A stretch of 64,000 bases of DNA from Pseudomonas sp. ML96 (GCF_000761545.1 NZ_JPMY01000009.1:1-64000), one strand, 5' to 3'. Shown: positions 1-12,500, numbered from the stretch's first letter. Program-made: numbers and translations. The notes: a model not told the origin generated them from the sequence alone.

Positions 1-2538
1 CTCGATGGCATCCACCTTGCCGGTGCTGGTGTCGTAGTTGTTGATCGTGTCCTGGCCCCAGCCACGGCTGAAGCGATACACATCGCTACCCGCATCGCCG
101 CTAAGGCTATCGTTGCCAGCGCCACCATCGAGGATATCGTTTCCGTTTCCACCGTATAGGTGGTCACTACCGTCAGCGCCTCTTAGTTGATCGTTACCAT
201 TTTCACCGTATAAACGATCAGAGCCCTCTCCTCCGTTTAACCAATCGTTCCCAGCTCCGCCATAGAGGTAGTCGTTACCGCCAGCTCCCTCTAAGAAATC
301 TCCACCATCATTCCCCGCCAGCGTGTCATTAGCCTCTGCTCCAAATAGAAAGTCAGAAGAAACTCCACCAGTCAGCTTTCCATTTATAGATGCCGAGTTA
401 GCAAATAGTATGCTACTTGCAGAACCAAGCTGTGCTTGCAATACAGCATATTGAGTCGCATCAAGCTGCCGGACCCAGTCCCCCGCCAGAGTTATTTCAT
501 CCCCGCTCCACCCAGCACGCCCAGTAAGAGCAGCTCCAAATTCGAGGAGATCAACAATAGCTTTAATTGGATTATTTTCGTGCACCTGAGTGAATCGCTC
601 AATAGCACCACTGTAGTCCCAACTCAAGCCCGCTTCTGTTACGGATAACGAAACATTATCGTAATATGGCTTCAGACGTGTCTGCAGTAACAACCCCTCG
701 TAAACAGACTGCATCAAGTTCTCATAAGCACTATTAAGCAGTCTAATCTGCTCAGCATTGAACGTGAAATCCTCCTCCGTCAAATAGACTGTGCGCACAC
801 TGCCTACCAGCATGCTGAAGCTACGAGAAATAGTTCCAGAACTCAGCTGGAAACTCGCACTCTCTTTTCCTGTAGCATCCGTTTTGCTAGTGCTTGAGAA
901 ATTGAAAAAATTCTGCCCATTGAAAATCTCCAATATTCGAATTTTTTCAAGCAAATTTTGCTTTTCAAGTTGCGCTGCCGTGGGCTCCTCCTGATTAGAT
1001 CCACCAGTCAGTGCGCTACCGCCCCCTGCAGTGCCTCCAACAGATCCGGAGCCAACACCATCATTAACAGGACGCTCCCATGAGTAAGCGAAGCGCACGT
1101 CAAGTCGCTCGCTCCCCAGCAGTGCAATACGTTCATCCCATGTACTGAAATCTGAAGTGCCAGCCCACGCACGAACCAAAGCATCCAGGTTCGCAAACTG
1201 TTCCTGTCGTGTACTGGCAGATGCATATGCCGTCAACGCGCCAGTGAGCGCCTCACTCCCAACTATGGCTTCACGCAGGTCGCGGACAGCCCCAGAACCT
1301 TGCATGCCCGGGAGCGCTTTAGCCTGATCGGTTAGAGCGACCTGATCCGTAAACTCTCGATAGAAGGGATTGCTAGCCAAATCCAAATTGGCTGCAAGGC
1401 TCTGATTATCGCTCAGCCCCCCAACACTACCATCGCCATGAACGAAAGTACCGGTAGCATTAATGATGTTGCCATTTGAAGTTAAACGAGTAGGGCTTGA
1501 GTCGAGATTTATGGCAACAATATCCAACTCTTCCAAGCTCTTCAGCTCATTAGCTTGGGAGTTACCATCCTGATTGAGATCTTGCCAAACACGGACATTA
1601 GCAAACTGGGCATCCTGAATATCAAAAACCCCATCGGCATTACTATCCAGCTCCCGAAGAGCATCGAAACCATCCGTAGCTTTCTGGCCATTACTCTTAA
1701 TTGTGTCTACACCAAACAGCTCAGCACCGGTGTCGATAACACCATTACCATTCAAATCCAGTGTAAGGAAGCCGTCATCGCCCTTGATCCAGCCTGTACC
1801 AGTTTCTAGACCATCACCGTCAAAATCAAACGTAATTCCGCTATTAGCACCTACAGTTTCAATACCATCACCATCAAGATCCAGGGCCAGAGGATCACGA
1901 CGCATAACAAAATTCAGAGCCGCCATAAAATCAGAGTTGACATCTGAATCAACACTATTCTGATTTTTCTTCTTTAACCACTCGAGATAGGAGTCGGTAG
2001 TTTCGCCATTTAAATATTCCTGGGTCCACTCATCACGACTACCAGCAAGCCGCCCTAACCAAGAGTCTTCCACAGCGTTGTAAGCCGCCTCAGCAATATC
2101 TGTAATACTCTTCCCAAGAATTTTTATCTCGCCATCCAGTCCATATGTCCACCCTCCCTCAGGAGTCCACTTAAGCTCTCCAGCGACCCCGATGGATGCC
2201 ACACCATTGCCGATATCCACCGCTGTAGCGGTTATAGTAACTTCAGATAAAGAGATAGAACCATCTGGATTGATTTGTGACTTTGTTTTTATCTCACCTA
2301 TGCCTGCCTTAGCGGAAAGTGTTACTGTACTATCAGCCCCCACCGTAATGGTTGAGCTACCTGCGTTATAAGTTACGTTCGCAGAGCTGGGATTAAAATC
2401 CAGCTTATTCCCAAATCTATCGGTAAAGGTAACCTTGCCGCTCGGATCAATGTCAGCGCTATAACCTTCAGTATCCGTAATATGCAGACCATCCATATCA
2501 GCGGAAGAAGATCTTTCATACTGTCCAATGTAAGACAT
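1..2538 (-). CDS. RTX/FrpC-like calcium-binding protein, 3' end beyond window
   Basis: The frame is open from an ATG at 2538 to the left edge (846 codons, no stop), so only the N-terminal part is visible. A GGGAG ribosome site lies about 7 bases before the ATG. Residues about 1-210 are non-repetitive. Residues about 213-275 hold Asp/Gly-rich EF-hand-like segments (LALDLDGDGIETV, FDFDGDGLETG, LDLNGNGVIDTGAELFG) typical of FrpA/FrpC-like proteins. RTX nonapeptides of the GGAGNDxL type begin near residue 735 and continue to the edge. Such proteins leave the cell through a type I secretion system and fold on binding calcium outside. The gene follows the HlyD-like gene by 24 bases and is probably co-transcribed with the exporter. 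Whether it is a toxin, adhesin or enzyme cannot be told because the C-terminus is missing. Confidence 0.88.
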   Translation of the reverse strand, partial: MSYIGQYERSSSADMDGLHITDTEGYSADIDPSGKVTFTDRFGNKLDFNPSSANVTYNAGSSTITVGADSTVTLSAKAGIGEIKTKSQINPDGSISLSEVTITATAVDIGNGVASIGVAGELKWTPEGGWTYGLDGEIKILGKSITDIAEAAYNAVEDSWLGRLAGSRDEWTQEYLNGETTDSYLEWLKKKNQNSVDSDVNSDFMAALNFVMRRDPLALDLDGDGIETVGANSGITFDFDGDGLETGTGWIKGDDGFLTLDLNGNGVIDTGAELFGVDTIKSNGQKATDGFDALRELDSNADGVFDIQDAQFANVRVWQDLNQDGNSQANELKSLEELDIVAINLDSSPTRLTSNGNIINATGTFVHGDGSVGGLSDNQSLAANLDLASNPFYREFTDQVALTDQAKALPGMQGSGAVRDLREAIVGSEALTGALTAYASASTRQEQFANLDALVRAWAGTSDFSTWDERIALLGSERLDVRFAYSWERPVNDGVGSGSVGGTAGGGSALTGGSNQEEPTAAQLEKQNLLEKIRILEIFNGQNFFNFSSTSKTDATGKESASFQLSSGTISRSFSMLVGSVRTVYLTEEDFTFNAEQIRLLNSAYENLMQSVYEGLLLQTRLKPYYDNVSLSVTEAGLSWDYSGAIERFTQVHENNPIKAIVDLLEFGAALTGRAGWSGDEITLAGDWVRQLDATQYAVLQAQLGSASSILFANSASINGKLTGGVSSDFLFGAEANDTLAGNDGGDFLEGAGGNDYLYGGAGNDWLNGGEGSDRLYGENGNDQLRGADGSDHLYGGNGNDILDGGAGNDSLSGDAGSDVYRFSRGWGQDTINNYDTSTGKVDAIE

Positions 2539-2562
2539 ATTAAACTCCCTATTGTTTGCTAG

Positions 2563-3978
2563 TTAACGCTCACTAAGACTTTGATCCTGATACTCTTTGA
2601 GGGGACTCAAGAAATAGTCAATAACTTTCCGTTTATTCGTTTTCACTTCAGCTCGCACCGCCATGCCCGGTGACAGCTCAATCATGCTCTCACCGACCTG
2701 GATGCTGTTCTCCTTCAGCTGAATCCGCGTGCTGTACACCAGCCCCAGCTTCTCGTCCTCAATGGCGTCGTTGGAGATGCTCAGTACGGTACCGTGCACT
2801 ACGCCGTACTTGGTGAAGGTAAAGGTCTCGACCTTCACTTCGACTTCCTGCCCAGGGCGTACGAAGCCGATATCCTTGTTCTCCAGCATCGCTTCCACTT
2901 CCACCGGCTGCCCCTTGGGCACGATGACCATCAGCGGCTGTGCCTCGGTAACCACTCCTCCTGGGGTGTGAATCGCCAGTTGTTGTACGGTGCCATCTAC
3001 TGGGGCGGTGAGACGGGTAAGGCGGTCGCGCTGCTCTGCTTTGGCCAACTCCTGCTGCAAGCCGGCTGCACGCTGCTCCGACTCGTGCTGCAGATCGAGC
3101 ATGGTGCGACGGGTCTGGGCTATCACGCCTTGGCGACGCCGTTCAGCCTCTAGTCTGGCAGCCTGCAGCTCAACGACGCGGGCTTGCTGGATGGCCAGTT
3201 CACGCTCCTGATCCATTCGTCGCTGCTCGCGCTCGAGGAAGGCATGCTTGCCAAGGATGCCTTTGTCCAACAGGCGCTTGTAGTCGGTAGCCAGTTGGCG
3301 AGTGATCGGCAGGGACTCTTGTAGTTTGGCCACCCAAGCTTGAGCAGCCTGCATCTCGGCCACTCGCTGGGCTATCTCGGCGTCGCTCTGCTCCAGGGAG
3401 GAACTAAGTTCGAGGTACTGACCTTGCAGCCAGGTCTGCGCGGAGTCTTGTTGCTGTGGCGAGGCTTGAGGAATGCGCACAGCCAACGAGCCAGGCGGCC
3501 GGTTGCGCTCGATCGACTCCAGCAGCGCGCTAGCTCGCGCGCTATCGACCTGGGCGGCGAGCAGGTCACTCTTCAGGCGTTCGACATCCGCACCAGTAAT
3601 CTCTGCATCCAGCTCCACAAGCAGCTCTCCGGCCGTGACCGACTGACCGTCGTAGACGTGGATTGCCTTGACCACCGCTACTTCGCTGGGCTGGATGATC
3701 TTGCTCTTGCCGCTGGGCACGATCTTGCCGCTGGCGGTGGCGACCACATCTATCTCACCGACGCAGGCCCAGATCAGTGCCAGTACGGCGAAGGCGATAA
3801 TGGTCCACTGGATGATCCGCGGCGCCGGGTGCACCGGCGCTTCCTGCAGCGCCAGGGCGGCGGGCAGGAACTGCACTTCATGACTCAGTCGCGCGGGGGC
3901 ATCCATGGCTTTTCGCCGCTGCCAGGAATGGCGCCAGGCACTGCGGTAGCGATTGAGTAATTCACGTTTTGCGCCCAT
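2563..3978 (-). CDS. HlyD-family type I secretion periplasmic adaptor
   Basis: The 471-residue product matches the usual HlyD length. It has a cytoplasmic N-terminus of about 55 residues, one membrane segment (IIQWTIIAFAVLALIWACVG, about 55-75), a lipoyl-like strand region (GKIVPSGKSKIIQPSEVAVV), a long Gln/Glu-rich coiled coil (about 140-315) and a C-terminal beta-barrel region ending LSPLKEYQDQSLSER. It should link the inner-membrane ABC exporter to a TolC-type outer-membrane channel, which is not encoded in this window. It starts 3 bases after the HlyB-like gene, so the two are translationally close. The last 75 bases or so are visibly AT-richer than the rest of the gene, and the RTX gene downstream shares that composition. 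Confidence 0.93.
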   Translation of the reverse strand: MGAKRELLNRYRSAWRHSWQRRKAMDAPARLSHEVQFLPAALALQEAPVHPAPRIIQWTIIAFAVLALIWACVGEIDVVATASGKIVPSGKSKIIQPSEVAVVKAIHVYDGQSVTAGELLVELDAEITGADVERLKSDLLAAQVDSARASALLESIERNRPPGSLAVRIPQASPQQQDSAQTWLQGQYLELSSSLEQSDAEIAQRVAEMQAAQAWVAKLQESLPITRQLATDYKRLLDKGILGKHAFLEREQRRMDQERELAIQQARVVELQAARLEAERRRQGVIAQTRRTMLDLQHESEQRAAGLQQELAKAEQRDRLTRLTAPVDGTVQQLAIHTPGGVVTEAQPLMVIVPKGQPVEVEAMLENKDIGFVRPGQEVEVKVETFTFTKYGVVHGTVLSISNDAIEDEKLGLVYSTRIQLKENSIQVGESMIELSPGMAVRAEVKTNKRKVIDYFLSPLKEYQDQSLSER

Positions 3979-3981
3979 GGC

Positions 3982-6123
3982 TCAGCCCTGCTGGAGTCGG
4001 TGCAGGCGCGAGTAGTGGCCGGCTTGGTGGGAAAGAAGTTCGGCATGGCTGCCTTGCTCGACAATCTGCCCGCGGTCCATAACCACGATGCGGTTGGCAT
4101 CGCGCACGGCAGATAGGCGGTGGGCAATGATGATCACCGTGCGCCCCTTGCAGATGGCCTGCATGTTCTGCTGGATGACCCGCTCAGACTCGTAGTCCAA
4201 GGCACTGGTGGCCTCATCGAAGATCAACACCCGCGGGTTGCCGATCAGGGCGCGGGCGATGGCGATGCGCTGACGCTGACCACCGGACAGCGAGGCGCCG
4301 TGCTCGCCAACCACTGTGTCGTAGCCTTCCGGCAGTTCGAGGATGAACTCGTGGGCACCGGCCAGTTTGGCAGCCTGGATTACAGCTTCAAGTGGCGCAC
4401 CAGGATCGGTCAGGGCGATGTTCTCGCGGATACTGCGAGCGAACAGCATGTTGTCTTGCAGTACCACGCCGATCTGCCGGCGCAGCGAGGACACATCGGC
4501 CAGGGCCAGGTCCATGCCATCCACGAGCACCCGTCCACGTTCGGGGGTATAGAGGCGCTGCAGCAATCGGGTCAGGGTGCTCTTGCCGGAGCCGGAGCGG
4601 CCAACCACACCGATCACCTCGCCGGCGTTGATTTGCAGGCTGACGCCACGTAGCACTTCCGAGCCATCCGGGCGATAACGGAAGTGCACCTGGTCAAACT
4701 CGATTTGGCCCTTGAGCGGCGGCAAGGCACTGCGGGTGGCCTGGGACAGCTCGGTGCGTGCGTTGAGGATGTCACCCAGGCGCTGCACCGACACCCCGGT
4801 CTGCTGAAAGTTGGTCCACAGCTGGGCCAGGCGCATGATCGGCTGCGAGACTCTTCCCGCCAGCATATTGAAGGCGATCAACTGTCCGACTGTCAGATCG
4901 CCCTCGATCACCAGGCGAGCCCCCAGCCACAAAGTGGCTACAGTAACCAGCTTGCCTACGAAGCCCACGCTTTCATTGGCGATTGTCGACAGATTCTGAG
5001 TTTTGAAACTGGCGGCTACGTAGCCGGCCAGTTGGTTGTCCCACTTGCGGTTGATCTGCGGCTCCACCGCCATGGCTTTCAGGGTATCGATGCCGTTGAC
5101 CGTCTCGACCAGGAAGGCTTGGTTCTCCGCGCCGCGCGAGAAGCTCTCGTTGAGCCGCGCGCGCAGCACCGGAGTGATCAGCAGGGATATCAGGAAGTAG
5201 AGCGGCAGCGAGAGGATCACCACCAAGGTCAGCCAGCCGCTGTAATAGAACATCACAGCGATGAAAACCACCGAGAACAGCACGTCGAGAATTAGAGTGA
5301 TGGCGTTGCCGGTCAGAAAGCTTCGAATGTTCTCCAGTTCGCGCACTCGCGCTACCGAATCGCCTACCCGCCTTGCCTGGAAGTAGGCCAGCGGCAGGGT
5401 CACTAGGTGGCGGAACAGCCTTGAGCCCAGCTCCACATCGATGCGACTGGCAGTGTGGGAGAATACATAGCTGCGCAGCCCACTGAGCAGGGTCTCGAAG
5501 ACCATAATGCCGAGCAAGCCGATGGCGATCACGTCTAGGGTCGACAAGCCTCGGTGCACCAGCACCTTATCCATCACCACCTGGAAGAACAGTGGCGTGA
5601 GCAGCGCGAAGATCTGTAGCACGAAGGACACTAGCAGCACTTCGCCCAGAAGCTTGCGGTACTTAACGATGGCTGGGATAAACCAGGTGAAGTCGAACTT
5701 GGACAACTCGCCGGCCAGCGAGGCCTCGGAGCGAATCAGCACCAACTCGCCAGTCCAGCGTTGCTCCAATTGCTCAAACGCCAACACCTCTGGGCGCTGT
5801 GCACGTGGATCGTGGATCAGCGCCTTGCCGTCGTCGATGCGGGCAATGATGAAGTAGCGACCTTCGTGGTCAGCGGCGATCGCAGGCAGCGGCGTGGTTT
5901 CCAAGCGACTCAGCGAGCTGCGCGTGGACTTAGCCTTGAGACCGAGTTTCTTGGCAGAGAGAAGAAGCTCCGCACGACCGAAACGGCGACCATCCTCAGC
6001 AAACTCATGGGCCAGTTGTTCGGGCGCAGCAGCCACGTTATGGAAGCGCGCAAGCATAACCAGGCACATCAACCCTGTGTCCGCCTCAGGCGGAACGCCC
6101 GATCCTTGGGGTTCGTCTAGCAT
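3982..6123 (-). CDS. HlyB-like type I secretion permease/ATPase with inactive C39-like domain
   Basis: The 713-residue product is collinear with E. coli HlyB. Residues about 1-125 form a C39-like domain in which the catalytic Cys of the D-C-G motif is Thr (DTGLMCLVML), so it should bind substrate without cleaving it, as HlyB does. Residues about 145-430 are the transmembrane region (FDFTWFIPAIVKYRKLLGEV onward). The ATPase domain has Walker A GRSGSGKST, signature LSGGQRQR, Walker B VLIFDEATSALD and the H-loop IIAHRLS. It exports proteins with uncleaved C-terminal signals in one step, with the HlyD-like protein encoded 3 bases downstream. The RTX proteins on either side are the likely cargo. 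Confidence 0.95.
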   Translation of the reverse strand: MLDEPQGSGVPPEADTGLMCLVMLARFHNVAAAPEQLAHEFAEDGRRFGRAELLLSAKKLGLKAKSTRSSLSRLETTPLPAIAADHEGRYFIIARIDDGKALIHDPRAQRPEVLAFEQLEQRWTGELVLIRSEASLAGELSKFDFTWFIPAIVKYRKLLGEVLLVSFVLQIFALLTPLFFQVVMDKVLVHRGLSTLDVIAIGLLGIMVFETLLSGLRSYVFSHTASRIDVELGSRLFRHLVTLPLAYFQARRVGDSVARVRELENIRSFLTGNAITLILDVLFSVVFIAVMFYYSGWLTLVVILSLPLYFLISLLITPVLRARLNESFSRGAENQAFLVETVNGIDTLKAMAVEPQINRKWDNQLAGYVAASFKTQNLSTIANESVGFVGKLVTVATLWLGARLVIEGDLTVGQLIAFNMLAGRVSQPIMRLAQLWTNFQQTGVSVQRLGDILNARTELSQATRSALPPLKGQIEFDQVHFRYRPDGSEVLRGVSLQINAGEVIGVVGRSGSGKSTLTRLLQRLYTPERGRVLVDGMDLALADVSSLRRQIGVVLQDNMLFARSIRENIALTDPGAPLEAVIQAAKLAGAHEFILELPEGYDTVVGEHGASLSGGQRQRIAIARALIGNPRVLIFDEATSALDYESERVIQQNMQAICKGRTVIIIAHRLSAVRDANRIVVMDRGQIVEQGSHAELLSHQAGHYSRLHRLQQG

Positions 6124-6522
6124 CTAAACTTTGCACCTGTCTCAGAAACTTGATAGAGCAAAAGGCAAGAGACGAACAGGAGAATGCTACCGTTGGCACT
6201 CCCTTGCCTTGAGTGCTGGCAATTAACCATCACAGATGCGGAATATCAAGCATCCTCACTCGGTAATTGCGAACAGCTCCACCAAGCGGACGCTTCTAGG
6301 TAGCAGCTACCTGAATCTGCCATATGCCACTGCGAGCAGGCAGAAGGGCGCTATTCCCAAACGGGCAGCCCCACTGCGCTACGCAGTAGCTGTAGCCTCC
6401 GCATGAAACCCACTAGCGATAGTCCTTTGGCATTGCCGTCTACTCGAAGAGAGGTAGGCCAGGAGCAACCTATCGCTAATTTTCACTATCAACGACAGAC
6501 GAGTGCTGTATAGAGAAAACTA
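6124..6522. other. intergenic region upstream of the exporter operon
   Basis: This stretch of about 400 bases lies between the terminator of the large RTX gene and the HlyB-like start. No convincing reading frame or RNA gene is visible. It must contain the promoter for the exporter operon, or the operon depends on readthrough, but I could not settle on a sigma-70 box. The bases just upstream of the HlyB-like ATG resemble those upstream of the truncated copy at 15.7-16.0 kb. Confidence 0.4.
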
Positions 6523-6553
6523 TAAAAAACGACCCGCAGAAATGCGGGTCGTT
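6523..6553 (-). terminator. intrinsic terminator after the large RTX gene
   Basis: On the minus strand a perfect 10-base stem (AACGACCCGC pairing with GCGGGTCGTT, loop AGAAAT on the plus strand) is followed by six T residues (AAAAAA at 6523-6528 on the plus strand). It lies about 20 bases after the stop codon of the RTX gene and separates it from the exporter genes. Confidence 0.9.
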
Positions 6554-6572
6554 AACTCACTTCGACTTTGTT

Positions 6573-9500
6573 TTATTGCCAGCTTGCAGCAATAACCACG
6601 TTGAGTTGATCGCGCTGCGCTTGTGTCAGACTAACTTCACCAGCAACCGGGCTCCCAAAAGCAGCCATGGCATCAACCAAACCCTGAATCTGGCCTTCTA
6701 GGATCTGACTACCGCTAGAAACCTTGAAACTATCAAGGCGCAATTGTTCACCTGCATACCAGTCACCAATCTCTATGGAGCCCTCGCCCCCCAATATATC
6801 CACTCTCAGATTGTTACCAGACCGACTAAACCAGATATCTTCAAGTGAGATACTCTGGCCAAACTGGAGTGTATCAACGCTAGAGGAATCACCTCCATTA
6901 TTGTAAATAACGTCACGACCATCACCACGCCCATAGATGTAGACATCGGAGCCAGCTCCGCCATAGAGAGAATCGCTTCCCTGACCGCCTACAATGGTGT
7001 CATCACCATCCCAGTCTTCGACAACATCCGCCCCATCACCTGCATTGACATAATTATTTCCAGCTCCCGTGGAAATGTAATCATCGAAAGCAGTGCCATT
7101 TATTAAATCCGAACCATCTCCACCCTCGATATTATTATAAGCACTATACAAAAGCAGCTCATAACTTACCTCTCCCCCTCCCGGGTAACTGGCAGTAAAT
7201 ATGACATGATCAAACCAACCCACACTCTCAAGGGTGCCCGAGACAATGCCAGTCTGCGAATCCAAACTCAACCAACCAGGCAACGATTGCCCATTACCCA
7301 GTGAGGCGGAAAAAACAGGAGCCTGATTATTTTCATCCACATCTAGAGGAAGTTGAAACGACCAAGGCTTACCACTAATCAAACTTTCACTAGACAAAAG
7401 CCTGCTCGGATTGACCCCAACCAAGTCAATTCCAAAATCGCCCATCTCAAAATCTGGCACAACAATTGACATGCCATTTATATTGATAACAAAACCATCT
7501 TGCCCCAAAACTGCAGAGTACCCACCCGTTCTCGACTCCCAATAATTCTCGCCAACGGAGACAAGCCCACTCTTATCAACTGCTTGCCCATCTATATATA
7601 TACAACCCTTGCCGTCACTATCATAAATAAAAGTGCGACTTAGCGAGTCGGAAAAATTCTCAGCAAGGAAATAATAATGATCTGCCCCACCCCCTCCAGC
7701 CAATATATCCCAACCCTGGCTACCGCACAGAATATCATCGCCTCCACCACCCAGCAGATAATCATCACCAGCCCCTGAGTACAAAGTGTCATTACCTTGC
7801 ATACCTTGCAAAGGAAGCCACTCATAATTCTGGTAAATATCGTCAGCCTTAAGCACCTGCCCTTCAGCAGATATATCTGGAGCCACCCCCAGACCAAAGT
7901 GATCCAGCAGTTGCTTATGCGACAACACAGTACCATCGGAAAATTGATAAAGCTCAATACCTGACCCTTGCGGGCTATCAGGCTGAGGTATAACGACTCG
8001 AATGACTTGACCACCATCAAGTGAAATATCAAGCGTTAAACACATCCTCATTGATCGATAGATGTCAAACTCACTTCTACTTCTATGATCACCAGACAGC
8101 CTTTCTTGGTTTTCACTAGGCAAAAACCATTCAGCCTTACCAGAATTCACCTCAGCTAAAGCCCTACCCCACTTAACTTCAATATTCTCTAAAGACACTT
8201 CTGGCGGCAGCACAATCTTGTCAACTTTAGCGAGCTCGGAAGTTTCTAGATAGATGCCATCCGCCTCTTTAATGAAATCAGTATAAGATGGCAACGGGAA
8301 ATCATTTACTATATCTACGCCACCATCTGAGAAGAAAACATATGTATCTGCGCCTCCTCCTCCCATCAGTAAATCATCTCCCACGCCACCGACTAGATAA
8401 TCATCGCTATATGTGCCCAAAAGCGTATCTTGCCCATCCCCACCCGATAGGAAAACTCCATCATCAGCAGCGCGCTTGCTATCAAAGCCCTGCAAACTTG
8501 CAAAGCCCATCATAAAATCATCCCCAGCCCCCCCTCGGATAATATTCCCCTCAGTAGCATAGAATGTCCGCCCTACATCATCACCCGTAATAACTCTGTA
8601 AATCTCATCCGTCCACGAGCTACTTTTAGTATACGTAACAATGCTTGATTGCAGTCCAGATCCTGATGCCTGCCCCTGCCCCAACCCAAAAATTGCCCCT
8701 ATAAAATTATCTGGATCACTTGACGAGTAGACCGGCGCGTATACACCTGGCACTTTAAAACCAGCGCCTTGATTCGCAAAGAATAGCTGCAATTCATTAG
8801 CAGAAACGAAGGTATAACCAGATGAACCATTTGAAGAAACACCGCCGCCCGCAGCGCTATAAATTGGTCGACTTACCTCACTGCTCTCCCAATAAGAAGA
8901 CGAATCCCTACTAACCCATGAATAATGAACTCCGTCATGCTCAAACCCATAAGCCTCATCAACGGAAAACTCTTCAAATACCACTCTGACAGCATCGTTT
9001 CTCTCCCACCCTCTCCCTTCGCTGTAGTGGTGGTAATACCCATCCGACCCAAGCTCAGCACCCATCCCCTCTTGATCTAGTGAAAATGAGTTCTGAATCT
9101 TCTGCTTGAACAAGCTCTCCCAAAAATTAATATCGACGACAGTATTTCCTGCGAGCTCATTAACAAATGAATCCATGGACTGCTCACTGCCACTTGCATC
9201 CACTACCTTCCAGCCATCTGGATTATCATAATAATTTTCAATACTCAAACCTTGACTGCCATCCTTGTAAGATATCAGCAAGTCATTGCCTTCTCGCCGG
9301 CTTTTCAAGTCGCTACGTTGTATTGCTGAGGTCAACTGCAGAACGGAATACTCGCCTTCAACATCTCGAATGAGATCGAATCCTGAGCCGGTGGAAAAAA
9401 CATAGGTATCAATTCCCGCGCCACCTACTAATGTGTCATTCCCGGCCCCGCCAGACAGAACGTCATCGCCGTCTGCACCATCAAGTAAATCGCTGCCATC

Positions 9501-12500
9501 TCCTCCGGAAATCTCGTCACCCCCGTCGCCCCCCCACAAAGTATCCTCACCCGCCCCCCCAATTAGGGTGTCGCTCCCTGCATCACCTTGAAGATGATCA
9601 TGACCAGAGCCACCTACCACTCGATCATCACCACTTCCCCCCAACAAACAATCATCACCTCCATTTCCATAAAGATGATCATTCCCTGCAAAAGCGGTTA
9701 TGAGGTCTCTGCCTAAGCCCCCCGAAAGAATATCGTTCGAATCACTTCCCAAAAGCTCCCCGCCAGAGTCAGAAGCAAAGAGTGTAAGCCCCCCCGTCTG
9801 AGTCAGAGCCTCACGCAGAGCCAGCCTAGATCCATCAGAGAAATAAAAATCAGAAATGGCACCAGACATGCCATTTTCAACAAATATCTGCCCACCTTCA
9901 TAGTTAACAGTGAGGTAGCTACGCCCTTCGAAATTATAAAACTTCCCAAAAGTCAAAGACTCTGCCGAAATACCCTCACCGAACAGGACAGAGTTAAAGC
10001 CGTCTTCGTCTTTAATAAAATCTACGCCGTCACCCAAAGAGATGAGATAAGTATCATTACCTTGCCCCCCTTGGAGCATGTCACTTCCACCACCACCACG
10101 AATGGAGTCACCGCCACTACCGCCGAGCAGCAGTTCATTACTTGAGTCACCAACAACGGAAATAGATGTATGGATAGACGCTAGTAGATCGGAAAGGGAC
10201 TTCGTTTTCCCTGAAACCTCAAAATTGGTTGACAACCAGTTCTGATAATTCATGAATACCACCTCATCGCCTGTGGTATTCGCGATCTTCAGTGCATTCA
10301 CACCATCAACAAGGTTGTAAACAGTGACCGCCATCGTGGCTAGGTCATAGCCAGCCCCCAAGGTGACTTTGTTGGTTCCACCTAGATCGCTGACGGTATC
10401 AACACCATCGCCGCCTTTAAATAGATAGTGGTCATCGCCCAGCCCCCCGCCTAGGGTGTCGTTGCCGGTACCGCCCTCAAAGTAGTTATTCCCATCGATG
10501 TCACTCAGAAGGTCTGCATCACTTCCTCCCAACAGGGTGTCATTGCCAACTCCGCCCCATAGAGTGTCGTTCCCAGAACCACCATCCAGGTAATCATCGA
10601 ATGCGGCTGCAATGTCAGGGTTGTCGCCAATTAGCTGATCATCACCCACTCCGCCCAGAAGCGTATCCGCGCCGCCTTGACCATAGAGGGTGTCATTGCC
10701 AACGCCGCCATCGAGTGAGTCATTTCCATGCCACTCCAACTCAAGGCCAATCAGATCTCCATCTAATACATCATTGCCGTCCCCGCCTAGCAATGTATCG
10801 GCACCGCCCATGCCGATGAGCGTATCGTCCTGCCCGCCGCCATTGAGTAGGTCGCGGCCATGGAACTCTCCGGGAGTAATGCGATCATCACCAAGGAGAA
10901 TGTCTTTGCCGGCCTCACCGTAAAGCTGGTCATCTCCACCATTACCGATGACACGGTCATCTCCAGCGCCGCCAAATAAAATGTCTCGCCCATGGTAGCG
11001 ACCTGGTAGGCCTAAAGATTCAGTATCATCAGCGTTATCGTCATAACCATCGCCAATAAGAGTGTCATTATCCTCACCGCCTATAACAACGTCATTACCT
11101 CCACCACCAATTAGATAGTCGCTGCCCACACCACCATCAATTAAATCATTGCCACCCGCCCCATACACCCAATCATCGCCACTACCAGCCAATAATGTAT
11201 CATTACCATATGCCTGCCTATCAACCCAAGAACTGGCAATTGACTCGATTGTGGTATAATTTTCGTCTCCAATTCGAATATTTACATATGCCAAAATAGG
11301 AATATTTGGCGTATTCCCAGTAAAAGTATCGCCAAAAATAACATCATTCCCTGCTCCGCCGATAACCAGATCAGCGTCACCCCCGCCAAACAACCCGTCA
11401 TCTCCACCCGAGCCTGTTAAAGTGTCTTTTCCATAACCACCATCAAGCCAGTCACCAGAGATACCAATGGAGGGATTAGTACCAGCGCCTTCATCACCTA
11501 TTAAATTGGCGATCAATAAATCATCACCACTTCGTCCAAATAGACGATCAATGCCTTCACCACCAATCAAAGTATCCGAGCCAGCTCCACCTGCTGCGTA
11601 ATCATTCCCAGCCCCAGTATCAATATAATCACTCCCCCCCACCCCACTGCCCGAAGTCCAATTTATATAATCGTCACCCGCGTACGACAAAATCACATCA
11701 TCTTGGCTTGTGTCATCAATGGAGTCGCCGCCATTATCTCCATAAATATAACTTGAAGAGCTCGGAACTAGCACATTATGAGCACCAGGTTCTTCAAGGG
11801 TTAAGCCAAGCATTCCATTTTGGAACCCCTGAATCGTGATCCCATCTCCATCTCCGTAAAGAATTAGAAGGTCTCCAGCGATTAATTTAAAAATCACTAA
11901 ACCATCTACACTCAGCCATACGTCCGAACCAGCAGCCAACTTACGTGCTGTGTCATAGTGAGTACCATCAATCCAGATCTCACCCTGCCCACCAACATCT
12001 ATGACCAGATCCTGTCCATCACCACTCCTGAAGTTGTAACAATCAAATCCACCCCCTCCACTTATAGTATCGGAGCCTTTGCCTCCATCAAGGGTGTCAT
12101 TTCCAGCACCCGTTTCGATGACATCAGAAAATCTAGTTCCTACGACTTTTTCCAAGCCTTTAACATAAAACTGACCATTAACAGAGAAAGCACCTCCACC
12201 TAGCCCCTCCATAATCAGCGCCGCATCTGCCAATGAAGCGTCTAGCAAGTCTCCTTTGTCGCCATTTTCACCAAAATCGATGCCTAAAAAATCTTTGATC
12301 TTGCTGAAGTCCACACTCCCCAGGATCAGGGTATCGTCACCCCTCCCCAAGTAAAGATATTCAACGCCATAGAGATAGTCTCTTCCTACACCCTTATCCA
12401 CTTCAACACGAAAGTCATAGTAGGCACCTGCGGCTAAATCAGTATTAAACTCTAGGACAGCCTGAAAATTAAGACCGGCATAGACAATTGTATCTACACC

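Noticed and set aside
4120-5295. Plus-strand frames opposite the HlyB-like exporter
   Set aside because: They lie over the ATPase and membrane domains of a highly conserved protein and read as His/Gln/Arg-rich shadow sequence.
9400-12130. Regular short repeats that might be taken for a CRISPR array
   Set aside because: The period follows the 27-base codons of RTX nonapeptides in an open frame, the units are degenerate, and there are no unique spacers or cas genes.
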